From: Marispirochaeta sp963667435
GTDB taxonomy: Bacteria > Spirochaetota > Spirochaetia > JC444 > Marispirochaetaceae
NCBI GenBank assembly: GCA_963667435.1
Contig: OY763414.1
Location: 1,302,001-1,366,000 of the forward strand
DNA: 64,000 bases
Reading direction: 5' to 3'
Shown here: piece after piece, positions 16,174-25,288 of the stretch
Layout of the letters: each line of letters opens with the position of its first letter
How positions within the stretch are numbered: the first letter of the stretch is position 1
The notes under the pieces: model-generated
Database searches by the model: none
The model's input: only the letters and a program-made list of their open reading frames with translations
Told to the model about the DNA's origin: nothing
Translations under genes and position numbers: made by a program

Positions 16174-17619
16174 TCAAGACTGCTGGACCGAGAGAATTCT
16201 GTTGCGAAGATCTTCCCAATGTCTGAGTACTTTTCCGTATTCACCCAGAGTTTCACTGGAAACAGCAATGATGTCAGATGAAGGATCTTCAACCAGATTT
16301 CTGCAGCGGTCTATGTAACAGGAGAGACTCTCAGCCCAGGGATCCGGCTTGCCACCATAGATATTCAGCAGATGGGCTGCCCGCTCAGCCTGTTGCTGTG
16401 CGTACATTCGCTTCAACGAGGAAATAAACTCCAAAAATCCCGATGTACTGTACATGGAGAGCTCACAGTAGAGCCTGCCTGCTTCAGCAAAGCGTGTAGA
16501 TACTGTATCGGACAACAACCTCTGTGAAACATGGGCGGCAATCAAACCTTCCAGAATATCCCGTGATACCAGAGAGGATGAATCTGCAGTAACTGTTTCA
16601 CCTGTCATTACCGGCATCTGCAACACCGCCATATTCGGGTATATCCCTCCAGACAAAATTAGAAGACTGTAATCCGAGCTTATACAGCCCTCAAAGAAAG
16701 GAGGCAGACACAGAGATGGATCCACTGCAAGCAGAGAATGGCCGGGAGGTATGTTTCCATGAAGGATTTCAGGCGCTTCGGGGCTGCTCACAAACTGTGC
16801 AGGAGATTCCCCGGAAAAGGCTGAGGTAAAGAACTCTTCTTCTGAATTAAACCTGGCCAGAGCAATTTGGTGTTTACTACAGTGAGAAACATCCTGCCTG
16901 TATCCGGCAATAACGGCGCCGATACGGAGACTCCCCTGTTCCATATAGAGTGCAGCAGCAGGCGGCAGCTCGCAAAGATCAGAATTCTCCAAAAGTTCTT
17001 TGCCAGACAGTACACTGTCTAATATAGCTTCCAGACCTTCCGATGCAACATGCAGTTCCCTGGAATCGAAAAGTGCACCATAATGCCCGGTACCAAAACC
17101 AGGCAATATCCGTCCTCTGTTAAATACAGCAGGTGCCCGCATTTGACCAGCTTCTGCCTCACCGCCTCCATTTACCAGAAGCTCGAGATTCCTTTGTCCG
17201 GAAGAACCGGAGAGAAACGATTCAAACATTTCAAAAAGGAACTCGCCGGAACCAGCCATGGATAAAATTTTTCCCGTTAATTCCTTGAAGAAGGACACCT
17301 TTTTTGTCCCGGTTGTACGTTTAACAGCCTTCATCTGAAACGAGGTATTCAACAGAGATGCTGGCCGAAGCAGCTGGCTTTCTTTCCAGGAATTGATTAG
17401 GCGTACAACAATTTCATCATCCGGATATCGTCCCAATCCTGCAGCGACAGTGGCACAATGCGCCTCCAGAGGCTGACATCCATACAACATATGGAAGAGC
17501 TCACCTTCAGTCCGGGGAACAACCGTGACACTGCCGTCATTGCGGCTCTGGGCAAAAACAGAATCCGGTCCCGCAGGATAGAAGTGAACATCCGCAGGAA
17601 AATAACAGGACCCCGTCAC
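16174..17619 (-). CDS. Unknown protein with PqqD-like N-terminal domain, partner of the glycosyltransferase
   Basis: This is a 481-aa predicted cytoplasmic protein with a GTG start overlapping the upstream stop (GTGA). Residues about 28-85 (VTVVPRTEGELFHMLYG...DDEIVVRLINSWKESQLLR) match the layout of PqqD-type winged-helix RiPP-recognition domains: short strands, then helices around a conserved Gly and a DxxV motif. The centre contains LPPFFEGCISSDYSLLILSGGIYP...LQMP, which mirrors LPPFFPLLRGDDAAWAQLVRICYP...SHLP in the glycosyltransferase next door. It may be a degenerate copy of that module. I do not recognise a family for the whole protein; the PqqD likeness is by eye. Confidence 0.6.
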   Translation of the reverse strand: MTGSCYFPADVHFYPAGPDSVFAQSRNDGSVTVVPRTEGELFHMLYGCQPLEAHCATVAAGLGRYPDDEIVVRLINSWKESQLLRPASLLNTSFQMKAVKRTTGTKKVSFFKELTGKILSMAGSGEFLFEMFESFLSGSSGQRNLELLVNGGGEAEAGQMRAPAVFNRGRILPGFGTGHYGALFDSRELHVASEGLEAILDSVLSGKELLENSDLCELPPAAALYMEQGSLRIGAVIAGYRQDVSHCSKHQIALARFNSEEEFFTSAFSGESPAQFVSSPEAPEILHGNIPPGHSLLAVDPSLCLPPFFEGCISSDYSLLILSGGIYPNMAVLQMPVMTGETVTADSSSLVSRDILEGLIAAHVSQRLLSDTVSTRFAEAGRLYCELSMYSTSGFLEFISSLKRMYAQQQAERAAHLLNIYGGKPDPWAESLSCYIDRCRNLVEDPSSDIIAVSSETLGEYGKVLRHWEDLRNRILSVQQS

Positions 17620-19013
17620 CGGTCGCCTCCCGCTTTATACGCCTTATGCCAGATTTCCGGCCAGGCAAGCAACAGTTCGCCGATGTTTCTGAGATACTCG
17701 CGAAAATGCGCCTCTGCCTTGTTCACATCCTTCTCCAGAAAATCCCGGGGAATCCAGCTTTCCGCTGCCTGCACTTTAAGCTGCTGTATATACTCCTGCA
17801 GGTTATTCAGCCAGAGTCTGCTTCCGCCTGAATAAGTTTTTTTTTCAGTTAGATACTGGATACGGTAGCCCGCAAATTTCAGGTTAAGACTGATAATAAA
17901 CTCTGAAAGACTGTCGGATGCCAACCCAGAAAGATCAACAAGCCGCTGTCCGATACCGACCAGACAGTCAGCAGGTTCCATGGGTATAAAATCCGGTGAA
18001 ATGTACTCCAGATACTGTGTTATAAACGCGGTAAGGGTATGCTGGTTGCGATTAAAATCCGCATCCGAAAATTCCAGCCTGTTATTATGCAGATGATCAA
18101 CACAGAATGGCAGATGGCTTACAGGAGTCCCGGGATAGCATATCCGGACAAGCTGCGCCCAGGCGGCATCGTCCCCCCGAAGCAAAGGAAAAAACGGCGG
18201 CAGTATTGCTGTCCCCTTCCACCCATAGCAGGTGGTAACAAAATAGGCAAGGCTTGATTCTGCTTCCTTCGGTGCAAGCAGCAGAGCATACGGATTAAAC
18301 CTGGCAGCTTGAAATTCTTTTTTATTAGCCCAAAGAATTCGGGCCCAGGATGGATCAATATCCACATAGGACCAGGGATTACTGTACCAGCGCCCTCCCC
18401 GGATTCCGGCCATGGCTATCCGCCCATCTTCTTCTCCGCCTAAAACACGCTTAAACCCCTCTGCAAGTTCCCGGAACTGATCTCCCGAAGATGAGGTAAG
18501 CAGCTTCTCAAGCCTTTTAGCATTTCCGGCAGGCAAAAACAGCAGCGGCAGCGATGAGTTTTCGAGGGACTGTTCAGCTTTGCGGTCAAATTTCTCTTTC
18601 AGCCGGGAAGCAATAGGCATTACATCATCATCAATGCTCAGACAGATTTTGCCCACATGATATAAAAGCCCGGAATTGCGGTTTCCACCGGGACTGAACA
18701 GTCCGTAATCCTTGCAGCCGAAAAGAGCAAACATGGCGGCATGGCGTACATCGGGACCGGAATCTGACAATAGATCGTTCAAATACTGCTGCTTTTCTTC
18801 TTTACCAAAATAGTTGAGGGACATAATACCCGAAGCAGAAGCATCGGAAAGAACTTTACGGTTTTCCTGCCGAATATGCTCATCGGAAGAATCATCAAGA
18901 ACTGTACAGCCGGAGAAAATGGAATCTGAAGATGTTTTACAAACCTGTAATAAACCTGAAAGCGCCCCGGCAAGCATCCCAGGGCGCTGATTGGTAACTA
19001 GTATACTTTGCAA
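17616..19013 (-). CDS. GT2-like glycosyltransferase of unknown specificity
   Basis: This 465-aa protein starts SILVTNQRPGMLAGALSGLLQ and continues TVLDDSSDE (residues 38-46). It has SIDDDV at 126-131, the nucleotide-sugar/metal-binding DxD region of GT-A fold enzymes. A later module LPPFFPLLRGDDAAWAQLVRICYPGTPVSHLPFCVDH is shared in outline with the downstream gene. The apparent start is a TTG with no clear Shine-Dalgarno, 7 nt after the lipoprotein stop; a coupled start is likely. The acceptor could be a peptide, protein or envelope polymer. The PqqD-like partner favours a peptide or protein (inference). Confidence 0.65.
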   Translation of the reverse strand: MQSILVTNQRPGMLAGALSGLLQVCKTSSDSIFSGCTVLDDSSDEHIRQENRKVLSDASASGIMSLNYFGKEEKQQYLNDLLSDSGPDVRHAAMFALFGCKDYGLFSPGGNRNSGLLYHVGKICLSIDDDVMPIASRLKEKFDRKAEQSLENSSLPLLFLPAGNAKRLEKLLTSSSGDQFRELAEGFKRVLGGEEDGRIAMAGIRGGRWYSNPWSYVDIDPSWARILWANKKEFQAARFNPYALLLAPKEAESSLAYFVTTCYGWKGTAILPPFFPLLRGDDAAWAQLVRICYPGTPVSHLPFCVDHLHNNRLEFSDADFNRNQHTLTAFITQYLEYISPDFIPMEPADCLVGIGQRLVDLSGLASDSLSEFIISLNLKFAGYRIQYLTEKKTYSGGSRLWLNNLQEYIQQLKVQAAESWIPRDFLEKDVNKAEAHFREYLRNIGELLLAWPEIWHKAYKAGGDR

Positions 19014-19020
19014 TGGTCAG

Positions 19021-19494
19021 TTAAGATTGAAAAACAGCTACAAGAGGGAGAACTTCCCCGGATTCCAGTTCAAAAATATCAGTTAGATGAAATGCATATT
19101 CATAGGTCCCTACACCACCATAATACCAATACCTTTCGAGTAGGACCCTTACTCGTCTGCGCGCAGGAAGCCCTTCAATCGTAATTATTCCACTGGTTTC
19201 AATACGAACAATTTCACCATCACCGATGAACACTGCATCCCTAAATAATGGATCTGGTACAGTATAATTAACAGTGTCGACATAGGTATAATACCCGCTG
19301 GTATCGATATACCCGTCGAGATCACCTTCTTCGTACACACTTGCTCTTATATAATACCCATCACCTGCATAGCCCATTGCACTCTGAGAAATGAAATCAA
19401 AAGATAACATCTGATTATCAGCTTCACCTGAATCCAGATAACAACCAGAAAGGAGAACTAAAAGGACTGCAAGCACTACCCATTTATATTTCAT
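19021..19494 (-). CDS. Small predicted lipoprotein, unknown function
   Basis: The protein is 157 aa from the ATG at 19494, which has GGAGAAAAG before it. The signal peptide ends in a lipobox, VLLVLLSGC. The mature part is rich in Tyr and acidic residues (GYIDTSGYYTYVDTVNY, ERYWYYGGVGTYEY) with an all-beta appearance. I do not recognise the family. It lies between the fecR-like gene and the glycosyltransferase in a tightly packed run, so it probably acts in the same envelope process. Confidence 0.75.
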   Translation of the reverse strand: MKYKWVVLAVLLVLLSGCYLDSGEADNQMLSFDFISQSAMGYAGDGYYIRASVYEEGDLDGYIDTSGYYTYVDTVNYTVPDPLFRDAVFIGDGEIVRIETSGIITIEGLPARRRVRVLLERYWYYGGVGTYEYAFHLTDIFELESGEVLPLVAVFQS

Positions 19495-19508
19495 ACTTTT
19501 CTCCTTCC

Positions 19509-20189
19509 TTAATTCCACATACCGCCAGAAGACCAGCCGATAATAACTCCACCACTCTGAATCACTCCAGACAGATCGTATGCATCGATAATTTCATCAA
19601 TCTGTGCAGCACTTATGCTTACTCCATACATAGCATTCATCGCGTCCAGTGCTCCCTGGGGAATATCCACACCATTCGTTGCTACCCGTACACCAGCAGG
19701 GACGCCGGAACGCTGTCCGTAGGTGTTTATCAAAGCCACCAGCCCTTCAACAACCTCAAGGTTTGAACCATCGAAGCTAAAACTGGTTCCCCTGACAGCA
19801 GCTGTTGAGACAGGACTTCTCAGGCGAAAATCATTCTGCAGCCCGCTGGTTTTCCGCACAGTAGCAGACACTCTTCCAACCCGCAGATACAGATCGGTTT
19901 TTACTGTGCCTTCCTTTTCGATCAGTTCGTCAAGCCGCATACGGGTAAGAGGCTTTACCTCCAGAACAGCAGTGCCGATCTCCAGAACCGCCTGTGAACG
20001 AAACCCGGTGGATATGGTTGCGCCCGCAGGAATCTCCATTCCTTCCGAAACCGCTGTCCAGGCTGCACCTGTATTACGTATCTCCACCTTTCCAGTAAAG
20101 CTTTTTACCACAGCACTTGTTTCTGCTGCCGCACCTATTGCAAACAGTGCAGCAACTACCGTGCATATCACTATTCTTTTCACTTTCAT
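19509..20189 (-). CDS. FecR-domain periplasmic protein
   Basis: This 226-aa protein has a signal peptide (MKVKRIVICTVVAALFAIGAAAE) and a single FecR domain: VVKSFTGKVEIRNTGAAWTAVSEGMEIPAGATISTG, SQAVLEIGTAVLEVKPLTRMRL, then FRLRSPVSTAAVRGTSFSF and EGLVALIN. This version has no transmembrane anti-sigma region and so is not a classical FecR. In spirochaetes and other groups such proteins often sit beside CHASE2 cyclases, as here (21928-24642). It probably binds an envelope ligand or polysaccharide. Confidence 0.88.
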   Translation of the reverse strand: MKVKRIVICTVVAALFAIGAAAETSAVVKSFTGKVEIRNTGAAWTAVSEGMEIPAGATISTGFRSQAVLEIGTAVLEVKPLTRMRLDELIEKEGTVKTDLYLRVGRVSATVRKTSGLQNDFRLRSPVSTAAVRGTSFSFDGSNLEVVEGLVALINTYGQRSGVPAGVRVATNGVDIPQGALDAMNAMYGVSISAAQIDEIIDAYDLSGVIQSGGVIIGWSSGGMWN

Positions 20190-20204
20190 ATTATCCTCCG
20201 TAAC

Positions 20205-21338
20205 CTATAGTCCGATTGAGACATCCAGACGAACAAGTCCCTGGACCACACCCTGATCAGGAAAATAGCCGGCAAGGGTCAGTCCGGCTCCGAAATCTGA
20301 AGCAGGACGCATTCGTACCTTTCCGGAAATTTCTGTTCCCGTATATTCACCGCTGGTAGAGAAATAGTCCCCACCGAAAATAAACTGCATGTTCCGCATA
20401 GCCGGAGACATTCTGTCTGCCCAGGGTCTCAGGGAATATTCAAGCCTGATTCGTGAAGTATCTGCCAGTGATGGAGAGTAGATTGCCCCCAGGGTAGGTT
20501 TGGAAACAGAGAAGAAATCCACACTGCCCCACAGTATTCCGCCGGAAATCCTTGAAAAATAGAACTCCTCCAGAGAATAATATATCCCAGCGTTCAGGAG
20601 AATTCCGCTTCCACCGTTTTCCGTGTCCATTGCCGAAGTGGCAGAAAGATCAAAAAACAGGTTTTCTACAATCCCCCCCTCGGCGGCTGCGGTCAAATGC
20701 AGACTGTCCATAGTATCACTGCTGTCCCGGAGATCCTGCTGGACGAGCCCCTCCAAGGTATAGCTTTTATTACGATCCAGGGCAGGCATTTCAATCCTGA
20801 ACTGCTCAAAAACCCGTTTCGGCGCAAAATAGACCCCGCTGTCATTATCATCAACTACATCAGAGATGGTCATACTCACATTTGCTTCCGGTTTGGTAAG
20901 CAGACCTGTATAACCTGCCGCTGCCGTAACAGCATATCCTCCGAGATCAAATCTGCCACGGACACCATCGGCAACATGGCTTAGAACAAATCCGGTTTTA
21001 TCAGAAAAACTGAACCTTCCCAGGGAAGCATCCAACACCGTATCTGTGTTTAGAAAGTTCTTCTGCTTGATACCGATTTTCAGCAGATCCGGCTCAAAAA
21101 TATGCTGCTCACTTTCATTAAACAGATAATAAAAATTACCGGACAACGTATACAGCGTATCCCCGGATACCCAGCTGTTTTCCGCCCAGACAGCAACTTT
21201 CTCTCTTGGTGAAAAATCAGGATCGCCCTCTTCCTGCAGCGCAAGAGAACCACGGCTGTCTACTACAACACCGTAATCAAGGGCAAACAGGCCGCAACCA
21301 ACAAGAAAAACCAGAGAAACTACAACAATCTTTTTCAT
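20205..21338 (-). CDS. Predicted outer-membrane beta-barrel protein
   Basis: This 377-aa protein has a signal peptide (MKKIVVVSLVFLVGCGLFA; the Cys could make it a lipoprotein but no good lipobox follows). It shows alternating beta-strands throughout and ends in VQGLVRLDVSIGL, like a closing barrel strand. No enzyme motifs were found. It overlaps the preceding gene by ATGA and is followed at 15 nt by the FecR gene, so the three genes are one unit. Specific family unknown. Confidence 0.7.
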   Translation of the reverse strand: MKKIVVVSLVFLVGCGLFALDYGVVVDSRGSLALQEEGDPDFSPREKVAVWAENSWVSGDTLYTLSGNFYYLFNESEQHIFEPDLLKIGIKQKNFLNTDTVLDASLGRFSFSDKTGFVLSHVADGVRGRFDLGGYAVTAAAGYTGLLTKPEANVSMTISDVVDDNDSGVYFAPKRVFEQFRIEMPALDRNKSYTLEGLVQQDLRDSSDTMDSLHLTAAAEGGIVENLFFDLSATSAMDTENGGSGILLNAGIYYSLEEFYFSRISGGILWGSVDFFSVSKPTLGAIYSPSLADTSRIRLEYSLRPWADRMSPAMRNMQFIFGGDYFSTSGEYTGTEISGKVRMRPASDFGAGLTLAGYFPDQGVVQGLVRLDVSIGL

Positions 21339-21784
21339 GACCGTTCCTCCAGTTCAGCGAGGGCCCTTCCTGTCAAGCTCAGGGCTTCCTCCCCGCTTAT
21401 AGCTGAAGCGGCATCCCCGGATTGAACAATAATCCCCAGAAAACGCAGATCGCGCACCGCATATCTGGGTCCGGGAAAAAGAGTTGAACCAATCCCGCGG
21501 GGCAGATCAAGTTCCTGCTGCAGCATAAATGCAAATACCCCGAGACTGACCTCGTCTGACGCTGATCCGACACCATATCGGCTCAGATCCAGCTTTTCAC
21601 TTAGAGCCTTGAATGCATCCTCTCTACCCTGATCCCCGGACTGATTAATGCTGAGCAGAATATACGCAGCAGATCCAGCACTCAGGTTCGTTTCCGAAAG
21701 TACTGAGTCAATAATGTCATTGGACTGGGCGAAGAGAGGAAGAAACAGTGAAAGAAGGAAGAAACATACTAGATATCTTTTCAT
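21335..21784 (-). CDS. Small exported protein, unknown function
   Basis: The protein is 149 aa from ATG at 21784 (AGGAAAG upstream); a longer frame to 21856 has no ribosome site. Signal peptide MKRYLVCFFLLSLFLPLFAQ. The remainder (SETNLSAGSAAYILLSINQSGDQGREDAFKALSEKLDLSRYG...) looks helical and periplasmic. First gene of the seven-gene minus-strand run, overlapping the beta-barrel gene by ATGA. Not recognised. Confidence 0.7.
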   Translation of the reverse strand: MKRYLVCFFLLSLFLPLFAQSNDIIDSVLSETNLSAGSAAYILLSINQSGDQGREDAFKALSEKLDLSRYGVGSASDEVSLGVFAFMLQQELDLPRGIGSTLFPGPRYAVRDLRFLGIIVQSGDAASAISGEEALSLTGRALAELEERS

Positions 21785-21827
21785 ACTTTCCTCATCATGT
21801 ATAATAACCTTAAATAGTAATGGGGAA

Positions 21828-21841
21828 AAAATACGTATTTT
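21828..21841. promoter_or_regulatory. Perfect 14-bp palindrome in a divergent promoter region
   Basis: AAAATACGTATTTT lies between the divergent genes at 21784 (-) and 21928 (+), with outer GGG/CCC that can also pair. It is a candidate shared operator; the regulator is unknown. Confidence 0.5.
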
Positions 21842-21927
21842 CCCGATCTTTTGCAAGACTGCTGCTAAATTTATACAGAGCAGTACAGATTTATATACAC
21901 AGTATACACCGGTTTCCGGAGGATAGG

Positions 21928-24642
21928 ATGCACAGAAAGTTTACATTCCGATATTATTATTTAATTCCACTTATTATTATCATTCTCACAGGCTCACTTC
22001 AGCTGATTCCGGGTATACAATCCGCAGACCGCGGCATCTACGATCTTTTCCTGCACATAAAACCGCCGGTTGCGGAGGATCCCTCCCTGCTGTTGCTGGA
22101 CATAGATGATCTTGCAATCTCTCAGGTAGGCACCTGGCCCTGGAGCCGCAGTGTAATTGCAGACGGACTGCTTATGCTCAGAGAGTTCAACACTGATACA
22201 GTTGTTTTCGATATTGAATATGTCGACGCCAGCCCCAAGGGTGTCAACTCGGAATATCTTGACCAGGAGATTCCCCGGATGCTAGATGCCGACTTCAATG
22301 ATCTGAATGATAACATCACCGGCTTGTTCAGCGCACTTCTTGACGGCTACATTCCCCTTGAAGAAGCAGAAGATTATATAACTCAGCTAACTGATATAAG
22401 TTCCGACGTTAAGCAATCACTGCTTGCAGCCATACAGGAAGTAGCCAGAGATAATGATGAGTATCTGGGACGGGCGTTCGGTGTATTCGGAAATGCATGG
22501 GCTACAGTAAATATGCTCCCCAATGAGGTTGAACTGATTAAAGTTGGACCTCGCCTGAAAGAGTATGTAAAGGAATCTGTCCCCCTTGCTCATGTACAGA
22601 CAGCTCCCGCCTATACTCCCTCCCTTCCCGCCCCGGCAGTTCAGCCGACAATTCTGCCTATCCTTACCAGAGCAGCCGGTGCAGGCTTTCCCAATGTGGT
22701 GGTTGACAGTGACGGAGTACGCCGGAGAATAGATCTTCTGGCAGGATACGGAGACGGACTGTACGGACAGCTGGTATTCGCTCCACTGCTACAGAAAATG
22801 GGTCACCCTCAAATAAGTGCCGAGGAGGGGAGTATTTCCGTCAAATCCGATGCCGGGGATTTTTCCATTCCTCTTGATACCGAGGGCAGGATGATTATCA
22901 ACTGGCCGAAGAAAAGCTTTGAAGACAGCTTCCGCCACCTCTCCTACAACCAGATAGTAGTACATCAGAAGCTCGAAAAGCAGGTTTTCAGAAATCTCGA
23001 CATTATGGACAAGGCAGGCTATCTGGACTTTTTTGACAGCGAATCTTCTCTACCTGATATTTACCGCTATGCCCAGGCCCTGAAAAGTGAGCTACTCGAA
23101 GGAACCGCGCCACAGAATCCGGATAATATAGAAGAGTATATTGCCGCACGAAAGGTGTTCTTCGATTCCTGCGCTGCGCTTGCAGAAGGTGATACCGAAG
23201 AGGCGATTCTGGCGGAAATAGACCGGGTTTTAAGCGATCCGGATCTGGATGCGGCACTGTGGGAGGAGTATCAGGCAATTAAAAAAGAGGTAACAGACTC
23301 TTTCAATGAGATTTCTACAGATATTGCACGAATCTCGGAAATCCGCAACAACCTCACCGATCAGCTTTCCGGATCATTTGTTATTATAGGGCAAACAGGA
23401 ATATCCACATCCGATATCGGAGTGACTCCTTTTGCTGAAGAGTATATGAATGTGGGAACCCATGCAGCAGTAGCCAACACAATACTGCAGCAGGATTTCC
23501 TGGATGAACTGCCATGGTGGATCTCCCTTGCAGCGGCACTGGTGCTTACCCTTGTTCTTTCCTTTGTCATCCGACATCTTTCGCCGGGACATTCCATTAT
23601 TTTCGGCCTGGTTTCAATTATTGCGGTTGTATCCGCAGGACTGGCTCTCTTCCTGATAACCGGCATGTATCTTCCCATGATTACGCCGCTGATGATGGTA
23701 ACCCTCACCTTCCTGACTATTTCAGGTATAAAATTCATAAAAACAGAAGGAGAAAAGAGCTTCCTTCGTTCAGCCTTCTCAAGGTACCTCTCTGCGGATG
23801 TTATCAAACAGATTATTGATAACCCTGACCGTCTGAATCTTGGCGGAGAAAAGAAAGTACTCACCGCAATCTTCACCGATGTAAAAGGGTTTTCCACAAT
23901 CTCCGAAAAGCTGGACCCCACAGATCTGGTCAAGCTTCTGAATGAATATCTTACCGCCATGAGCGACACAATCCTCGATCTCCGGGGCACCATAGATAAA
24001 TATGAAGGAGATGCCATAATTGCCTTCTTCGGGGCTCCCATTGAGATGCATGATCATGCCTACAAAGCCTGCCTTTCGGCGGTGAGGATGAAACGCACTG
24101 AAATAGAATTAAACAATCAGTTCACTGAAAGAGGGATGTCTCCCGGACCGCTTATGACCCGCATAGGCATAAACACCGGTGATATGGTTGTAGGGAACAT
24201 GGGTACCCTGCAGAAGATGGACTACACCATCATGGGCAGTGCGGTAAACATGGCCGCCCGTCTGGAAGGGGTGAACAAACAGTATGGAACCTGGATTCTC
24301 ACCAGCGAACAGACCAGGAACGCCGCCGGCAAAGCTTTTATCAGCCGTCAGCTTGACCGCGTCAGGGTTGTGGGCATAAATGAACCGGTCAGATTGTATG
24401 AGCTGCTTGAAGAACATGACCGAGTGGATGCCAATACGCGGGAGGGACTTGATATCTTTCATGCCGCCCTGGAACTGTTCGAAGAGCGGGAGTGGGAAAA
24501 ATGCCAGGAACTGTTCCGTTCAGTAATGAAAATATTCCCCGAGGACGGACCCTCCCAGTTTTATATTGAGAGAGCACGCAAGTATATTACCCAACCCCCT
24601 TCCGATGGTTGGGACGGAGTGTTCAATCTTACCCTGAAATAG
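21928..24642 (+). CDS. CHASE2-domain class III adenylate/guanylate cyclase
   Basis: The protein is 904 aa from ATG at 21928, with GGAGG at 21917-21921; upstream codons lack a site. An N-terminal helix is followed by a CHASE2 periplasmic sensor (ADRGIYDLFLHIKPPVAEDPSLLLLDIDDLAISQVGTWPWSR ... NVVVDSDGVRRRIDLLAGYGDGLYGQLVFAPLL). Three transmembrane helices lie near residues 527-600. The cyclase domain begins near 645 with FTDVKGFSTISEKL and EGDAIIAFFGAP (metal-binding Asp residues) and continues to MGSAVNMAARLEG. The residue before AVN is Ser rather than Asp, as in some class III subgroups. The product is probably cAMP made in response to an envelope signal. Confidence 0.92.
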   Translation: MHRKFTFRYYYLIPLIIIILTGSLQLIPGIQSADRGIYDLFLHIKPPVAEDPSLLLLDIDDLAISQVGTWPWSRSVIADGLLMLREFNTDTVVFDIEYVDASPKGVNSEYLDQEIPRMLDADFNDLNDNITGLFSALLDGYIPLEEAEDYITQLTDISSDVKQSLLAAIQEVARDNDEYLGRAFGVFGNAWATVNMLPNEVELIKVGPRLKEYVKESVPLAHVQTAPAYTPSLPAPAVQPTILPILTRAAGAGFPNVVVDSDGVRRRIDLLAGYGDGLYGQLVFAPLLQKMGHPQISAEEGSISVKSDAGDFSIPLDTEGRMIINWPKKSFEDSFRHLSYNQIVVHQKLEKQVFRNLDIMDKAGYLDFFDSESSLPDIYRYAQALKSELLEGTAPQNPDNIEEYIAARKVFFDSCAALAEGDTEEAILAEIDRVLSDPDLDAALWEEYQAIKKEVTDSFNEISTDIARISEIRNNLTDQLSGSFVIIGQTGISTSDIGVTPFAEEYMNVGTHAAVANTILQQDFLDELPWWISLAAALVLTLVLSFVIRHLSPGHSIIFGLVSIIAVVSAGLALFLITGMYLPMITPLMMVTLTFLTISGIKFIKTEGEKSFLRSAFSRYLSADVIKQIIDNPDRLNLGGEKKVLTAIFTDVKGFSTISEKLDPTDLVKLLNEYLTAMSDTILDLRGTIDKYEGDAIIAFFGAPIEMHDHAYKACLSAVRMKRTEIELNNQFTERGMSPGPLMTRIGINTGDMVVGNMGTLQKMDYTIMGSAVNMAARLEGVNKQYGTWILTSEQTRNAAGKAFISRQLDRVRVVGINEPVRLYELLEEHDRVDANTREGLDIFHAALELFEEREWEKCQELFRSVMKIFPEDGPSQFYIERARKYITQPPSDGWDGVFNLTLK

Positions 24643-24645
24643 ACC

Positions 24646-25272
24646 ATGAGTATTCTCTATCTTATTCGTCACGCCGAGAGTGAGGCGAACAGCAGACGTA
24701 TACTTGCAAGCCGGCTTCCTTTTCCCTTGAGTGAAGCCGGTATGAACGATGCCCGACGTATTGCGGTGGAATTGCAGAAGATCACAGCCATGGACAGCAT
24801 AATTTCATCTCCGCTGCTTCGGGCAAAACAGACAGCAGACTGCTTCAGCCGGGCCTACGGAAATATGCCGGTTGAAAAAGATATGCGTCTGGCGGAGCAG
24901 GATTTAGGCGTCTTCTCCGGTATGAGCTACGATGAAGTCAAGGTAATTGAAGATTATGAGCGGGAAACCCTGAACCGCTGGAACTGGGTTCCCCGGGGCG
25001 GTGGTGAATCCTATGCAATGATCGCCAACAGGGTTACGTCGTTTTTCAACGATATATCAAATCTCAACTCAAACCAGCGGGTGCTTGTAGTCACCCACGC
25101 CGTGGTGTTCAGGCTTATCCGGGGCTTTCTGGACAAAACACTGCCAGGGTATCCCTCATCGTTTCCCCACAATGGAGAGATATGGAAAGTGGACTATTCA
25201 GGAAAACAACAAGTCTGTGAAATTGAACGGATGTTTCTCGGGAACAGCCGAAGCTTCATACACAATCCCTGA
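24646..25272 (+). CDS. Histidine phosphatase (phosphoglycerate mutase-like)
   Basis: This 208-aa protein contains LIRHAESEANSR (phosphohistidine motif, RHA instead of the common RHG), SSPLLRAKQTADCF and VVTHAVVFRLIRG with the second catalytic His. It begins 3 nt after the cyclase stop with no separate ribosome site, so it is coupled to it. The substrate is not predictable: cofactor-dependent mutases, SixA-like and metabolite phosphatases share these motifs. Confidence 0.88.
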   Translation: MSILYLIRHAESEANSRRILASRLPFPLSEAGMNDARRIAVELQKITAMDSIISSPLLRAKQTADCFSRAYGNMPVEKDMRLAEQDLGVFSGMSYDEVKVIEDYERETLNRWNWVPRGGGESYAMIANRVTSFFNDISNLNSNQRVLVVTHAVVFRLIRGFLDKTLPGYPSSFPHNGEIWKVDYSGKQQVCEIERMFLGNSRSFIHNP

Positions 25273-25288
25273 CCTTTCCGGACAAGAT

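Noticed and set aside
16128..16292. N-terminal extension of the AsmA-GT51 protein
   Set aside because: These codons run into the upstream gene and precede the ribosome site and signal-anchor that fit the ATG at 16127.
23361..24041. 226-codon minus-strand frame in the cyclase gene
   Set aside because: Shadow of the cyclase catalytic domain; Arg/Ser-rich with no family signature.
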